Below are positions 5,349 to 5,993 of a stretch of DNA of 5,993 bases, piece by piece. The stretch spans positions 1 through 5,993 of the forward strand of contig DATDGR010000340.1 in NCBI GenBank assembly GCA_036521995.1. The letters run 5' to 3'. The translations under genes and the position numbers were made by a program. How positions within the stretch are numbered: position 1 is the stretch's first letter; each line of letters begins with the position of its first letter. The notes under the pieces were generated by a model. It did not search any database. It had not been told where the DNA came from and was given only the letters and a program-made list of their open reading frames with translations. Source of the stretch: Gp13-AA77 sp036521995 (GTDB taxonomy: Bacteria > Acidobacteriota > Terriglobia > UBA7540).

Positions 5349-5993
5349 ATGATCAGCTTCGAACAAGCGCTCACAACGGTCCGCCAGAAGCTCCAGGCCG
5401 CCGCCCGCAAGCCCTTGACCGAGAGACTCGGGCTGCTCGCCGCACGCGGGCGCATCCTGGCCGAAGACGTGAGCGCTGATCGCGATTACCCCCCTTTCCA
5501 TCGCTCCACCCGCGACGGCTTTGCCGTCCACGCGGGCGACGCGGCCGCCGTGCCGGCCACCCTCAAGATTGCAGGCTTGGCCCGCGCCGGAGCGCCGTTC
5601 ACCGGCCAGGTCGCCGCAGGCTGTGCGGTGGAGATCATGACCGGCGCCCCGCTGCCGGAAGGCACGGACGCCGTGGTGATGGTGGAACACACGCGCCAAG
5701 TGGGCCCCATCGCGCCCGGCGGCTCAGGACTCGACGCGCGCGTGAAGCCGGTGGAGATTATCCGGCCCGTGGCGCCGGGGGAAAACGTCATACGCCAAGG
5801 GAGCGAGGCGCCAGCAGGCAGTGTCGTGCTTCCGCGCGGGCGGCGGCTCGGACCGGGCGAAATCGGGCTCGCGGCCTCGATCGGCCGCACCGAGCTCCAG
5901 GTGTTCGCACGGCCTCGAGTCGCCATTCTGCCCACCGGCGACGAGGTGGTGCCCGTCGATCAAAGACCCGAATGGTTCCAGATTCGTAACAGC
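5349..5993 (+). CDS. moeA: Molybdopterin molybdenumtransferase, 5' part (cut by window end)
   Basis: Inserts molybdate into adenylylated molybdopterin to form the molybdenum cofactor (cytosol). The frame is open from ATG 5349 to the last base, giving 215 codons; the family is about 400 residues, so roughly the N-terminal half is present. Recognisable parts: PPFHRSTRDGFAV at 48-60, with D56 at the position of E. coli MoeA D59; IMTGAPLPEGTDAVV at 96-110, containing the conserved TGAP; ENVIRQGSE at 145-153; and PTGDEV at 195-200, the start of the MoaB/Mog-like domain that binds molybdopterin. STRDG replaces the commoner SAMDG. An in-frame TGA at 5331 makes 5349 the only upstream ATG, though no good Shine-Dalgarno precedes it. 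It lies 60 bases after purA with a terminator candidate between. No other cofactor genes are visible. Whether it is a fusion downstream cannot be seen. Confidence 0.93.
   Translation, partial: MISFEQALTTVRQKLQAAARKPLTERLGLLAARGRILAEDVSADRDYPPFHRSTRDGFAVHAGDAAAVPATLKIAGLARAGAPFTGQVAAGCAVEIMTGAPLPEGTDAVVMVEHTRQVGPIAPGGSGLDARVKPVEIIRPVAPGENVIRQGSEAPAGSVVLPRGRRLGPGEIGLAASIGRTELQVFARPRVAILPTGDEVVPVDQRPEWFQIRNS

Overview
The window looks like chromosomal housekeeping DNA from a high-GC bacterium. The protein styles suggest a soil-type Acidobacteriota relative, chiefly the GlgA N-terminus with its PRYR segment and the MoeA 'QIRNS' segment. That assignment is from memory of these families, not a search, and is tentative. 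I see no phage, transposon, CRISPR, tRNA or rRNA signal.

Layout, left to right. Bases 2-112 are probably the last 36 codons of a rightward gene entering from the left, of unknown product. Bases 113-315 are non-coding. They hold an AT-rich patch with a perfect TATAAT, a possible 23-codon ORF, and three copies of a 9-mer. Bases 316-1335 (minus strand) encode a SAM-dependent O-methyltransferase of the acetylserotonin/plant-COMT type. A 282-base divergent intergenic region follows, with a 12-base perfect palindrome, a second inverted repeat and a good sigma-70-type promoter reading right. Bases 1618-3147 encode glycogen synthase (glgA, GT5 family). A 351-base gap with a hairpin but no convincing gene leads to a thioredoxin (3499-3828) with a WCSPC active site. 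After a 143-base gap comes adenylosuccinate synthase (purA, 3972-5288), then a candidate intrinsic terminator, then the 5' 215 codons of a molybdopterin molybdenumtransferase (moeA, from 5349), cut by the window edge.

The genes do not form one pathway: glycogen storage, thiol redox, AMP synthesis and molybdenum cofactor synthesis are unrelated functions lying in one direction, with gaps large enough for separate promoters. The methyltransferase faces the other way and has no visible biosynthetic partners, so its substrate cannot be read from context. I found no convincing new system. The items most worth a second look are the divergent methyltransferase/glgA control region, the triple 9-mer, the CSPC thioredoxin and the possible small ORF at 168-239.
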